Assembly: GCA_910579935.1 (NCBI GenBank)
Contig: CAJTVQ010000034.1
Coordinates: forward strand, 1-45,536
Length of the DNA: 45,536 bases
Reading direction: 5' to 3'
Source of the DNA: an uncultured Lachnospiraceae bacterium
GTDB taxonomy: Bacteria; Bacillota; Clostridia; Lachnospirales; Lachnospiraceae
This document shows positions 1 through 8,638 of the stretch, piece after piece. The notes under the pieces were generated by a model. That model did not search any database, had not been told where the DNA came from, and worked only from the letters and a program-made list of their open reading frames with translations. A program made the translations under genes and the position numbers. The first letter of the stretch is position 1. Every line of letters begins with the position of its first letter.

Positions 1-93
1 AAACTTGGTGCAGAACATCGAAAGCCACATAAAATCAACAGCTCTTATCAAAGCCCTGCAAAGGCTATGTCTAAGAGAAACAGCTTAGCTTAA
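1..93 (+). CDS. C-terminal tail of an unidentified protein (partial)
   Basis: Frame 1 is open from the window edge to a TAA at 91-93 and encodes about 30 residues rich in Lys, Ser and Ala (ending KRNSLA). I do not recognise it. It lies just upstream of the broken integrase and has the same AT-rich composition, so if real it is the end of another gene of the dead mobile element. It could also be a chance open frame, as only 30 codons are visible. Confidence 0.25.
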   Translation, partial: KLGAEHRKPHKINSSYQSPAKAMSKRNSLA

Positions 94-208
94 AAGTTGT
101 AAAGTAGTGTGTGAGAATATAAAATAATTGAAAATAAATGGCAAACGTGATAAAATAGGGAAAATATTTAATGGTTCTTTCCCTGATTTTCACAGGAAGG
201 AGGCAGTG

Positions 209-1357
209 ATGGGTAAGTCGCTGAATGGGAAAGAGTTAGGTAAAAATATTTGTCAGCGCAAAGATGGTACTTATATGGCAAGGTTTATAAATAGATTTGG
301 TAAAAGGCAAACTATTTATGCGAAGACATTGAATGAAGTAAGGACAAAGTTAAGGGAAGAACAGTATAAAGACGAAAAAGAGATTAATGTCGTTGTCAAA
401 GATATGACGCTAGATGCATGGTATAAGATATGGATGAATACTTGCAAGCAAGGGTGCAGAGCATCTACAAAGGAAGCATATGCAACGCATTATAGAAGGA
501 TTCAGGCTGATTTGGGATGGAGAAAATTAACTTCATTAAATTTAATGGTAATGCAAGATGCTATTAATAAACTGTGTTCAGATAATGCGAGAAAAAATTC
601 TAAAAAGATTTTGGTGGATATGCTTGAAAAAGCAATAGACACAGATTTACTTACCAAGAATACCGCAAAGCAGATTGTTACAGATTTGACTAAAGAAGAA
701 AAAAAGGAAAAAAGGAAAGGCGGGTATTGACGATTGGTGAAACGAAGCAGTTTTTGATACAGGCAGATGGAACTTTTTATTATAATCTTTTTGAATTAGC
801 ACTGGAAACCGGTATGAGAATTGGTGAATTATGTGGTTTACAGTGGGACGATATAGATTTCAAGAATAGAATGCTGTATGTAAATCATACTTTGTGTTAC
901 TTAAGTAATGATGGCAAATATGTATTTGAAATGCATGATACCAAAACTAATAATGGTAAGAGAACGATTCCTTAAACAGAAAAGGCGATTAAGGCTTTAA
1001 AGAAACAAAAAATTCAAAAGCAGGAAATAATGTTAAAAGGAAGAATTGCACCAGAAGGATACGAGAATTTAGTTTTTGCTACTAGAAATAACAAACCGAC
1101 TCAACAATTTTTAGTTCAAGAATATGGGGTTAATTATCAAAAAGATTCAGAAAGATAATATAGACTTTGAAGCATTTACGCCACACACTTTTAGGCATAC
1201 ATTTGCAACTAGAGCATTGGAAAATGGAATGCAGATAAAAACATTGTCGCGTTTACTTGGACATGGAGATATTCAGTTGACTTTGAATTTATATTGTCAT
1301 GTTACAGAAGATACATTGGTAGAAGAAATGAAAAAGATGGAACAGAAATATGTCTAA
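209..1357 (+). pseudogene. int: Broken Tn916-type tyrosine integrase
   Basis: Remnant of a site-specific tyrosine recombinase that once integrated and excised a mobile element. The intact form would start at ATG 209 after AGGAAGG (195-201). The first part (209-730) carries the AP2-like arm-binding domain (GKNICQRKDGTYMARF) and the core-binding region. A frameshift in the A-rich run near 690-720 moves the reading to frame 1, where RRVLT and GMRIGELCGL (first catalytic Arg) follow. A TAA at 973-975 interrupts this frame, in-frame coding sense continues to about 1120, then one extra G in the GGGG near 1124 moves it back to frame 2. There HTFRHTFA (HxxR), LLGH and the Tyr of NLYCHV are all present. 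After the stop at 1355 seven more in-frame codons (KNGVKMV) run to a TAA at 1382. The catalytic residues survive but no single frame encodes them. Composition is more AT-rich than the following genes. Confidence 0.9.
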
Positions 1358-1359
1358 TA

Positions 1360-1381
1360 TAAAAATGGTGTAAAAATGGTG
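1360..1381 (+). repeat. 11-bp tandem direct repeat at the end of int
   Basis: TAAAAATGGTG occurs twice head to tail directly after the integrase stop. The stretch can be read in the integrase frame as KNGVKMV, a tail some integrases carry, so it may be old coding sequence. It could also mark the right end of the element, since the host gene pyrE starts 66 bp later. Confidence 0.5.
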
Positions 1382-1446
1382 TAAGTGTGTATTATAAGAA
1401 ACAGGGATAGGCTGAAAAGCCAATAAATACGGAGGTTTTATGATAC

Positions 1447-2121
1447 ATGGAAGATTACAAAAAGCAATTTATCGAGTTCATGGTAGACAGTCAGGTGTTA
1501 AAGTTCGGTGAGTTTACGTTAAAAAGCGGACGTAAATCTCCGTTTTTCATGAATGCCGGGGGATATGTGACCGGTACGCAGCTGCGCAGACTGGGAGAAT
1601 ATTATGCGAAAGCAATCCATGACAATTACGGGCTGGATTTTGATGTGCTGTTCGGACCGGCTTATAAGGGGATTCCCCTGAGCGTGGCAACTACCATGGC
1701 CATCAGCGGGCTGTATGGCAAAGAAGTCAGGTACTGTTCAAACCGGAAAGAGGTAAAAGACCATGGCGATACGGGTATTCTGCTGGGAAGCAAACTGAAA
1801 GACGGAGACAGAGTGGTTATTATTGAGGATGTAACGACTTCCGGAAAATCCATCGAAGAGACTTTTCCGATTCTGAAGGGACAGGCGGATGTTGAGATTC
1901 AGGGATTGATGGTATCTTTAAACCGTATGGAAAGAGGCAGGGGGGAGAAGAGCGCCCTTGCAGAAATAAAGGAGAAATACGGTTTCGAAACCAATGCCAT
2001 TGTGACGATGGAAGAAGTAGTGGAATATTTGTATAACCGGCCGTACCACGGTACAGTCTATATTGATGATGCGTGCAAGGCGGCGATTGACGCATATTAT
2101 GAACAGTACGGCGCGAAATAG
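1447..2121 (+). CDS. pyrE: Orotate phosphoribosyltransferase
   Basis: Cytosolic enzyme that joins orotate to PRPP to make orotidine 5'-monophosphate in pyrimidine synthesis. The 224-residue product has normal length for the family. It shows FGEFTLKSGRKSPFF at residues 20-34, the catalytic-loop Lys/His region around NRKEVKDHGD and the PRPP-binding signature VVIIEDVTTSGKSIEE near 121-136. GGAGG (1431-1435) lies 11 bp before the ATG. A small GGCT-GAAA-AGCC hairpin (1410-1421) lies in the leader. The other pyr genes are absent; directly upstream is the dead integrase, so the element probably inserted beside or within a pyr operon (inference). A weak -10-like TATAAG lies near 1394. Confidence 0.96.
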   Translation: MEDYKKQFIEFMVDSQVLKFGEFTLKSGRKSPFFMNAGGYVTGTQLRRLGEYYAKAIHDNYGLDFDVLFGPAYKGIPLSVATTMAISGLYGKEVRYCSNRKEVKDHGDTGILLGSKLKDGDRVVIIEDVTTSGKSIEETFPILKGQADVEIQGLMVSLNRMERGRGEKSALAEIKEKYGFETNAIVTMEEVVEYLYNRPYHGTVYIDDACKAAIDAYYEQYGAK

Positions 2122-2135
2122 GAAGGAGTACATGA

Positions 2136-2288
2136 ATGGAAGAAAAAGTATACAGAGTCATGAGCGGTTCGGGTGCCCTGAATATAGCAGTAGGGGTAGT
2201 CGTGTTGGTAGTGGGTGTTGCCAGCGGTGTTCTTCTTGTCATAAGCGGAGCGAAATTGTTAGCAGGCAAATCCAAGATTTTGTTTTAA
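2136..2288 (+). CDS. 50-residue single-pass membrane peptide
   Basis: Small open frame directly after pyrE: GGAAGGAG (2121-2128) sits 7 bp before ATG 2136 and the TAA is at 2286-2288. The product has a short charged start (MEEKVYRVMSG), one strongly hydrophobic segment at about residues 15-37 built of Val, Leu, Ala and Gly, and a basic tail (AKLLAGKSKILF). It should be an integral membrane peptide. The short gap after pyrE suggests co-transcription. Function unknown; I do not recognise a family, but the ribosome binding site and the clean hydrophobic profile argue for a real gene. Confidence 0.7.
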   Translation: MEEKVYRVMSGSGALNIAVGVVVLVVGVASGVLLVISGAKLLAGKSKILF

Positions 2289-2301
2289 ATAAAGGGGAAT
2301 G

Positions 2302-2405
2302 GGGTGCCGGACACCCATAAGTGGATCGTGAAATGATAAAGAGGCTGCCTCAGAAAAAGCCGGTGCAGACCGTTTACAGGTTCTTCCGGCCTTCATGCGG
2401 CAGCC
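2302..2405 (+). other. Two hairpins between small membrane-protein genes
   Basis: A short hairpin GGGTG-CCGGA-CACCC (2302-2316) is followed by a larger imperfect one in which GGCTGCC (2343-2349) pairs with GGCAGCC (2399-2405) and AAGCCGG (2357-2363) with CCGGCCTT (2386-2393, one bulged base). Neither has a proper T-run, so they may be processing or weak termination structures between the 50-residue peptide gene and the next gene. Confidence 0.4.
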
Positions 2406-2453
2406 CTTTGGAAGTTATGGATCAAGTCGGATATAAAAAAGCGGAGGTAAGCC

Positions 2454-2792
2454 ATGTTTCGGGAGAAGAAACAGAAAGGAAGCAAGAGGGGCGCCTATGT
2501 ATTTACAGTCAGGAAGCATCCGGAAAAAGGTATCATGTCGGTGATTCTGGGAAGTGTTTCAATGCTGTCCATTGGAGCGGCGGTGTATCTCACCTGCCGG
2601 AACGGCGGCACTGCGAAGCCCCAGTACGGAGCAGCGGTTTTTCTCGTAACGCTGTATGCGCTGACCGGCCTGACGCTGGGGGTGTTTTCACGCATGGAAA
2701 AAGACAATTATTATCTGTTCCCACATTTGGGGATCGGATTGAATTTTTTATCCCTTGCCATGGTCAGCATGATTTTGTATGCCGGAATCTGA
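2454..2792 (+). CDS. Small multi-pass membrane protein (DUF6142-like)
   Basis: A 112-residue protein with a basic N-terminus (MFREKKQKGSKRGAY) and three hydrophobic segments at about residues 29-48, 57-78 and 90-111. GGAGG at 2441-2445 supports the ATG. It resembles what I remember as the DUF6142 family, found beside an M29 aminopeptidase in Lachnospiraceae, but the family name is recalled and not checked. It ends 43 bp before the aminopeptidase gene and is probably in the same transcript. No catalytic motif is visible and the function is unknown. Confidence 0.75.
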   Translation: MFREKKQKGSKRGAYVFTVRKHPEKGIMSVILGSVSMLSIGAAVYLTCRNGGTAKPQYGAAVFLVTLYALTGLTLGVFSRMEKDNYYLFPHLGIGLNFLSLAMVSMILYAGI

Positions 2793-2835
2793 CAGGGACT
2801 GGGAAAGATGAGTTGGAAGAAGAGCGGAGGCAGAA

Positions 2836-4899
2836 GTGAAAATGGAACCATTGGAGGAACGTTACGGACTGGCAAAGAGCCGGATTCAAAAAATAGCATC
2901 GGAAGAGTGCGTGAAGCAGGAGTTTTGCGATTACTTTCAGAAAACGGCGGCTTTTATAGCAGAAATAACGGCGGCTTATGAATATGCGGCAGACGGCAGT
3001 CTGTACAGGGCATCGCTTGAGGAATTGCAGCATCTGAACCGCAGGCTTTATGAGGATGTCCTGCCGGAGAATTATGGGTCGGGTTATGCAGATCCGGCAT
3101 ATGCAGTTTCCCGATTTGGTACGGAGATGGGAAGGGCGCTTTCTTTTTTGTATACCGAGCTGAGATGTCTGATCGCATATGCCTTTGAAAAAGATATTGA
3201 AGAGATCACCATGCGGATGGAGCTGTTTTTGGAAGTATACGGTTCTTTTGTCTGCGCATGGGAGGAAAACGGGCAGGCTCCGGAGGCAGAGGAAGTGCGG
3301 CAGATGATTTACTGGTTCGTAAACGACTATACGGAGTCGGAAGTGGCGAAAAAGCTGCGGATAAATTTCTGTCCCGAAGAGGATTTTGCCCTGCGGCTGA
3401 TCATGGACAGCGATTTGGAAGATCTGCGGTATCTTTATTATTTCGGAGAGTATATTACGGAAAACGAGCTGGAAACGGCAAGGCATCTGAACCGTATGAC
3501 AGAAGAAGACGTGCGGAAGATGGCGGATACGTATACGGAAGGTTACCGCATCGGCTTTGAAGCCGGGAATAAGGATATTTCCAAGAAGAAGACGGTAAAT
3601 ATCCGGTACAGTCTTGGTTTCGAGCGGATGATACGGATGGCTGTGGAAAATTTTGCGGATATGGGGCTGCGGCCCACGATATACAGGGCGGGAACCAGTA
3701 TTTTTCATGGCAAAGGCATGAATAGGATCGGATACGGTTCCACCTCCCCTAACCGGCAGTATGAATATGACCACAAGGATGATGAGGCGATCTATCTGGA
3801 TAAGCAGTTCGTGAACCGCCGTCTGGAGGCAATGCGGGCAGGGTATGAAAGCCTGAAGGAAGAAACATCCGTATACGGCGGTCCTGCCGTTGTGGAAACA
3901 TTCGGAGAGGAACCCTTCGCACCGGAAACGAAGGAAGAGGCGTTTGCCCTGACGGAGAAGCAGCAGAAGCTGTCGGCCCGGTACCGGGCAGCGGCAGGGG
4001 CATTGCAGAATGAGTATATCAAAGGGGAAGAACGCAGTTTTACGATCATCGCGTTCCCGATACCGGCAATCGGGGAACAGTACGAAGAGATATTTGACGA
4101 AATCGTAAGGATCAATACGCTGGATTACAAGCTTTACCAGAGTATCCAGCAGATCATTATTGATGTTTTGGACCGGGCCGGGCATGTCCGGATCAAAGGG
4201 ATGGGCGGAAACCGGACGGATTTAAAGGTAAATCTGCACAGGCTGGCCAATCCGGAAAAGGAGACCAATTTTGAAAACTGTGTGGCAGACGTGAATATTC
4301 CCGTGGGAGAAGTGTTCACGTCGCCGGAATTAAAGGGAACAGAGGGAATCCTGCATGTAAGCCGAGTGTTTTTGGGGGAACTGGAATACCAGAATCTTCA
4401 GATCGTTTTCCGGGACGGGATGATGGCGGATTATACCTGTACGAATTTCGAGACGGAAGAAGAGAACCGGAAATACATCAGGGATAATGTGATGTTCCAT
4501 CACGATTCGCTTCCAATGGGCGAATTTGCCATCGGTACGAATACGGCTGCATATGTAGCGGCAAAGAAATACGGCATCGGTGATAAGCTTCCGATCCTGA
4601 TCGCGGAGAAGATGGGGCCGCATTTTGCAGTGGGCGATACCTGTTATTCCCATGAAGAAGATATGGTTACCTATAATCCTGATGGTAAGGCAATTACCGC
4701 AAGGGAGAATGAAGTGTCCGCGCTCCGCCATACAGAGCCGGAAAAAGCATATTTTCACTGCCATACCGACATTACGATACCCTATGATGAATTGGGCGAA
4801 CTGACGGCAGTCGGGGAAGACGGGACGGAAACCGTGATCATCAGGGAAGGCAGGTTTGTGCTGGACGGATGTGCGGAATTAAACCGGCCGTTCGCGTAA
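2836..4899 (+). CDS. M29-family aminopeptidase with N-terminal extension
   Basis: Metal-dependent aminopeptidase of the thermophilic M29 (PepS/AmpS) type, expected to remove N-terminal residues from peptides in the cytoplasm. The C-terminal part carries the family pattern: GGNRTDLKVNL near 455, GEVFTSPE (Glu ligand) near 492-499, GEFAIGTN (Glu) near 562, GPHFAVGD (His) near 594 and HCHTD (metal ligands) near 641-645. The protein is 687 residues, whereas typical M29 enzymes are about 370-410, so roughly 280 extra N-terminal residues of helical, acidic sequence are present whose role I cannot name. Start: GTG 2836 is 5 bp after GGAGG (2826-2830); ATG 2842 is the alternative. No signal peptide. 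Confidence 0.88.
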   Translation: MKMEPLEERYGLAKSRIQKIASEECVKQEFCDYFQKTAAFIAEITAAYEYAADGSLYRASLEELQHLNRRLYEDVLPENYGSGYADPAYAVSRFGTEMGRALSFLYTELRCLIAYAFEKDIEEITMRMELFLEVYGSFVCAWEENGQAPEAEEVRQMIYWFVNDYTESEVAKKLRINFCPEEDFALRLIMDSDLEDLRYLYYFGEYITENELETARHLNRMTEEDVRKMADTYTEGYRIGFEAGNKDISKKKTVNIRYSLGFERMIRMAVENFADMGLRPTIYRAGTSIFHGKGMNRIGYGSTSPNRQYEYDHKDDEAIYLDKQFVNRRLEAMRAGYESLKEETSVYGGPAVVETFGEEPFAPETKEEAFALTEKQQKLSARYRAAAGALQNEYIKGEERSFTIIAFPIPAIGEQYEEIFDEIVRINTLDYKLYQSIQQIIIDVLDRAGHVRIKGMGGNRTDLKVNLHRLANPEKETNFENCVADVNIPVGEVFTSPELKGTEGILHVSRVFLGELEYQNLQIVFRDGMMADYTCTNFETEEENRKYIRDNVMFHHDSLPMGEFAIGTNTAAYVAAKKYGIGDKLPILIAEKMGPHFAVGDTCYSHEEDMVTYNPDGKAITARENEVSALRHTEPEKAYFHCHTDITIPYDELGELTAVGEDGTETVIIREGRFVLDGCAELNRPFA

Positions 4900-4924
4900 G
4901 GGGAATATTTTAATAAAATATAGG

Positions 4925-4953
4925 TTGCGTGCCGAATTATTTTTTAGTAAACT
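4925..4953 (+). promoter_or_regulatory. Promoter of the purEMND operon
   Basis: TTGCGT (4925-4930), a 17-bp spacer and TAAACT (4948-4953) give a sigma-A-type promoter 57 bp before purE. The leader is too short for a purine riboswitch and I see no PurR-type operator. Confidence 0.55.
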
Positions 4954-5010
4954 GAAAGTGTATGGACAGGAATGAAATTAAAAATGTGATAAAGAAAGAG
5001 GCGAATGATT

Positions 5011-5526
5011 ATGGCTCAGGTTGGAATTGTAATGGGAAGCGATTCGGATATGCCGGTTATGGCGAAAGCGGCGGACATTTTGGAGGAACTCGGAGTTTCT
5101 TATGAAATGACGATCATCTCGGCGCACAGGGAACCGGATGTTTTTTTCGAATACGCGAACTCGGCGGAAGAAAAAGGATTTAAAGTCATTATTGCGGGCG
5201 CAGGCATGGCAGCCCATCTGCCGGGCATGTGTGCGGCAATCTTCCCTATGCCGGTCATCGGCATCCCGATGCATACCGCATCTTTGGGGGGAAGGGATTC
5301 CCTGTATTCCATCGTTCAGATGCCTTCCGGAATTCCGGTAGCCACCGTGGCGATCAACGGGGGAGCCAATGCGGGTATTCTCGCGGCGAAAATCCTTGCG
5401 GTTTCTGATGCGGAACTGCTTCAGAGACTGAAAGATTATTCCAAATCCTTAAAAGAGAGCGTACAGGCAAAAGATGCGGAACTGAAGAAGACGGGATATA
5501 AGAATTACGGCAGGAAGTCGGATTAA
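5011..5526 (+). CDS. purE: 5-(carboxyamino)imidazole ribonucleotide mutase / AIR carboxylase
   Basis: Catalyses carboxylation at the AIR to CAIR stage of purine synthesis. The 171-residue protein has the family's GSDSDMP (9-15), SAHREP loop with the active-site His, GAGMAAHLPGM and GIPM motifs. The better-spaced start is ATG 5011 (9 bp after GAGG at 4998-5001); ATG 5005 is two codons upstream and too close. First gene of purE-purM-purN-purD. No purK, the ATP-dependent partner of class I PurE, is adjacent or elsewhere in the window, so whether this PurE uses N5-CAIR or CO2 directly cannot be decided here. Confidence 0.95.
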   Translation: MAQVGIVMGSDSDMPVMAKAADILEELGVSYEMTIISAHREPDVFFEYANSAEEKGFKVIIAGAGMAAHLPGMCAAIFPMPVIGIPMHTASLGGRDSLYSIVQMPSGIPVATVAINGGANAGILAAKILAVSDAELLQRLKDYSKSLKESVQAKDAELKKTGYKNYGRKSD

Positions 5527-5557
5527 GACGGCGCAGGATCATAATGGAGGAAAAGAC

Positions 5558-6583
5558 ATGGATTATAAAAAAGCCGGTGTGGATATTGAAGCGGGATACC
5601 GTTCAGTGGAGTTAATGAAAAAATATGTAAAGGAAACGATGCGGCCGGAAGTGCTCGGCGGGCTTGGCGGCTTTTCGGGGGCTTTTTCCCTGGCAGCCAT
5701 GAAAGATATGGAGAAACCCACCCTGGTTTCGGGTACCGACGGTGTGGGAACAAAGCTGAAGCTGGCTTTCCTGCTTGATAAGCATGATACGGTGGGAATC
5801 GACTGCGTTGCAATGTGCGTGAATGATATTGCGTGCGCCGGTGGGGAACCGCTTTTTTTTCTTGACTATATTGCCTGTGGCAAGAACTATCCGGAGAAGA
5901 TTGCCACGATCGTAAAAGGCGTATCGGAGGGATGTATTCAGGCCGGGGCAGCACTGATCGGAGGCGAGACGGCGGAGATGCCCGGATTTTACCCAAAGGA
6001 GGAATACGACCTGGCAGGTTTCGCCGTAGGCATCGTGGATGAAAAGAAGCTGATTACGGGCGAACAGATCAAATCCGGTGATGTCTTAATGGGAATCGCA
6101 TCTTCCGGGGTGCACAGCAACGGCTTTTCCCTGGTACGGAAGGTATTTGATATGACGGAAGAGAGCCTGAATACCCGTTACGAAGAATTGGGTACAACTT
6201 TGGGCGAAGCATTGATCGCACCCACGAAGATTTATGTGAAGGCATTGAAAGCAGTCAGGGATGCGGGAGTGACCATCAAGGGCTGCAGCCACATTACGGG
6301 CGGCGGTTTTTATGAGAATATCCCGCGGATGCTGCCGGAAGGCGTACGGGCTGTCATAAGGAAGGACAGTTATGAGGTTCCTGCCATTTTCCGTCTTCTT
6401 CAGGAAAAAGGCAGGCTGGAAGAAAGGATGATGTACAATACCTATAACATGGGGCTTGGAATGGTGCTGGCGCTGAGCCAGGAGCAGGCCGATACGGCAA
6501 TGAAAGCCATCAGGGAAGCCGGAGAAACGCCTTATGTGGCCGGGTATGTGGAAGCAGGGGAAAAAGGAGTTACGATATGCTGA
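5558..6583 (+). CDS. purM: Phosphoribosylformylglycinamidine cyclo-ligase (AIR synthetase)
   Basis: Closes the imidazole ring of AIR from FGAM using ATP, in the cytosol. The 341 residues match family length. Seen are DYKKAGVDIEAGYRSVELMK at the N-terminus, the GGFSGAF glycine loop, GTDGVGTKLKLA (nucleotide/substrate loop), CVNDIACAGGEPLFFLDYIA and the conserved GCSHITGGGFYENIPRML near 245-262. GGAGG-like GGAGGAAA (about 5546-5553) precedes the ATG. It overlaps purN by 7 bp, which suggests translational coupling. Confidence 0.96.
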   Translation: MDYKKAGVDIEAGYRSVELMKKYVKETMRPEVLGGLGGFSGAFSLAAMKDMEKPTLVSGTDGVGTKLKLAFLLDKHDTVGIDCVAMCVNDIACAGGEPLFFLDYIACGKNYPEKIATIVKGVSEGCIQAGAALIGGETAEMPGFYPKEEYDLAGFAVGIVDEKKLITGEQIKSGDVLMGIASSGVHSNGFSLVRKVFDMTEESLNTRYEELGTTLGEALIAPTKIYVKALKAVRDAGVTIKGCSHITGGGFYENIPRMLPEGVRAVIRKDSYEVPAIFRLLQEKGRLEERMMYNTYNMGLGMVLALSQEQADTAMKAIREAGETPYVAGYVEAGEKGVTIC

Positions 6584-7245
6584 CAAGTGATGAACCGATG
6601 ACCCAAAACCATAAACTGAGGATTCTGGTATGTGTTTCCGGAGGGGGAACGAATCTGCAGGCTATCATAGACGGAATCAGGGACGGCAGGATAACCAATG
6701 CGGAGATTATCCGTGTCATCAGCAACAATAAAAAAAATTATGCGCTTACAAGGGCAGAGGAAAACGGGATTCCCGCTCTCAGTATATCACCGAAGGATTA
6801 TGCGGACAGGGAACAGTTTAACAAGGCTCTTCTCGATGCGGTGAACGAAGCGTCGCCGGATCTGGTGGTGCTGGCAGGATTCCTCGTAGTGCTGCCGGAG
6901 GAAATGACGGCGCAGTACCGGAACCGGATGATCAATATCCATCCGGCGCTGATCCCTTCTTTCTGCGGAAAAGGATATTACGGGCTGAAAGTCCATGAGA
7001 AGGTACTGGAGCGCGGTGTGAAGATTACAGGGGCTACGGTGCATTTCGTGGATGAAGGAACCGATACGGGGCCGATCATCCTGCAGAAGGCAGTGGAAGT
7101 GGAAGACGGGGATACGCCTGAGATTCTGCAGAAACGGGTGATGGAGCAGGCGGAATGGGTCATTCTGCCCGAAGCGATCGATCTGATCGCCAACGGGAAA
7201 GTCACCGTGGAAGACGGAAAATGCAGGAAGGACAGAAAGTCATAA
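6577..7245 (+). CDS. purN: Phosphoribosylglycinamide formyltransferase
   Basis: Transfers the formyl group of 10-formyl-tetrahydrofolate to GAR. The 222-residue protein has VSGGGTNLQAI (phosphate loop) near 20-30, the catalytic Asn-His in NIHPALIPSF near 113-122 and the catalytic Asp in HFVDEGTDTGPII near 150-162. Start ATG 6577 sits inside the end of purM and follows GGAG (about 6566-6569); ATG 6598 is an alternative giving a more usual N-terminus (MTQNHKLRILV). It is folate-dependent PurN rather than formate-dependent PurT. Confidence 0.95.
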   Translation: MLTSDEPMTQNHKLRILVCVSGGGTNLQAIIDGIRDGRITNAEIIRVISNNKKNYALTRAEENGIPALSISPKDYADREQFNKALLDAVNEASPDLVVLAGFLVVLPEEMTAQYRNRMINIHPALIPSFCGKGYYGLKVHEKVLERGVKITGATVHFVDEGTDTGPIILQKAVEVEDGDTPEILQKRVMEQAEWVILPEAIDLIANGKVTVEDGKCRKDRKS

Positions 7246-7266
7246 AATACATAAGGGAGGTCATTC

Positions 7267-8550
7267 ATGAAGATTTTGATTGTCGGCAGCGGCGGAAGAG
7301 AACATGCGATTGCGGCAAGTGCGGCAAAGAGCGACAGGGTACGGCAGATTTACTGTGCACCGGGAAATGCCGGAATCGGGCAGATAGCGGAATGTGTTCC
7401 GATAGGAGCAATGGAATTTGAGAAACTTGTGGCTTTTGCGAAGGAAAAAGAAATTGATATGGTCATAGTCGGGATGGACGATCCGCTGGTGGGCGGTCTT
7501 GTGGATGAGATGGAAGCGGCGGGCATACGGACATTCGGACCGAGGAAAAATGCGGCAGTTCTGGAAGGCAGCAAGGCATTTTCCAAAGACCTGATGAAAA
7601 AATACGGGATTCCTACAGCCGCTTATGAAAACTTTGACAATGCGCAGGATGCCGTTGCTTATCTGGAAAAAGCGCAGTTTCCCATTGTCTTAAAAGCAGA
7701 CGGCCTTGCTTTGGGAAAGGGCGTATTGATCTGTCGGAATCTGGAAGAGGCAAAAGACGGGGTAAGATCCATTATGCTGGATAAACAGTTCGGGTCTGCG
7801 GGAAATAAGCTGGTCGTCGAGCAGTTTATGACCGGAAGGGAAGTTTCGGTGCTTTCTTTTGTGGACGGTAAGACCATTCGGACGATGACATCCGCACAGG
7901 ACCATAAGCGTGCGATGGACGGCGATAAAGGACTGAACACGGGCGGAATGGGAACCTTTTCCCCCAGTCCTTTTTATACAAAGGAAGTGGATGAATTCTG
8001 TCAGAAAAATATTTATCAGCCTACGGTGGATGCCATGGCTGCGGAAGGCAGGGAGTTCAAGGGAATTATTTTCTTTGGACTGATGCTGACGGAAGACGGA
8101 CCCAAAGTATTGGAATACAATGCCAGATTCGGGGATCCGGAGGCCCAGGTGGTGCTTCCCAGAATGAAGAATGATATGATAGAAGTCATGGAAGCGTGTA
8201 TTGACGGAAGGCTTGGGGAACTAGACCTGCAGTTTGAGGATAATGCGGCAGTCTGTGTGGTGCTGGCTTCCGACGGGTATCCGGTGAAATATGAGAAGGG
8301 ATATCTCATCCGGGGACTGGAAAACTTTGACGGAAAAGACGGTTATTACTGTTTCCATGCGGGTACGAAGCAGACGGAGGCAGGCATTGTGACCAATGGA
8401 GGACGCGTACTTGGCATTACCGCGAAGGGAAGCAGTCTGAAGGAAGCCCGTGCCAATGCTTATCAGGCGGCAGAATGGGTGGATTTTGACAATAAATACA
8501 TGCGGCACGATATCGGTAAAGCGATTGACGAAGCATATAAGGGAAAATAA
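7267..8550 (+). CDS. purD: Phosphoribosylamine-glycine ligase (GAR synthetase)
   Basis: ATP-grasp ligase joining glycine to 5-phosphoribosylamine. The 427 residues have normal length: GSGGREHA (8-15), the ATP-grasp Lys in PIVLKADGLALGKGV near 139-153, HKRAMDGDKGLNTGGMGTFS near 213-232 and the metal-binding EYNARFGDPEAQ near 286-297. A GGGAGG (7255-7260) precedes the ATG. It is the last gene of the purEMND unit. No strong terminator follows, so the zinc-ribbon gene 88 bp downstream may receive read-through. Confidence 0.96.
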   Translation: MKILIVGSGGREHAIAASAAKSDRVRQIYCAPGNAGIGQIAECVPIGAMEFEKLVAFAKEKEIDMVIVGMDDPLVGGLVDEMEAAGIRTFGPRKNAAVLEGSKAFSKDLMKKYGIPTAAYENFDNAQDAVAYLEKAQFPIVLKADGLALGKGVLICRNLEEAKDGVRSIMLDKQFGSAGNKLVVEQFMTGREVSVLSFVDGKTIRTMTSAQDHKRAMDGDKGLNTGGMGTFSPSPFYTKEVDEFCQKNIYQPTVDAMAAEGREFKGIIFFGLMLTEDGPKVLEYNARFGDPEAQVVLPRMKNDMIEVMEACIDGRLGELDLQFEDNAAVCVVLASDGYPVKYEKGYLIRGLENFDGKDGYYCFHAGTKQTEAGIVTNGGRVLGITAKGSSLKEARANAYQAAEWVDFDNKYMRHDIGKAIDEAYKGK

Positions 8551-8638
8551 AGAAATAAGGGGTATATTGATCAGGCGGACAATGTGACTGCGGAAGGGAT
8601 GCAGGGCAGGCACAGGGGATGCGGAAAGGGCAAAGGTG

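Noticed and set aside
2063..2839. Overlapping plus-strand frames around 2063-2320 and 2321-2839
   Set aside because: They are out of frame with the hydrophobic 50-residue peptide and with the 112-residue membrane protein, which have better ribosome binding sites and sensible topology.
2764..4185. 473-codon open frame on the minus strand
   Set aside because: Lies wholly antisense to the M29 aminopeptidase; Cys/His/Pro-rich translation without any domain, a codon-bias shadow.
4954..5010. Purine riboswitch before purE
   Set aside because: Leader is under 60 bases and has none of the paired stems or loop sequences of a purine aptamer.
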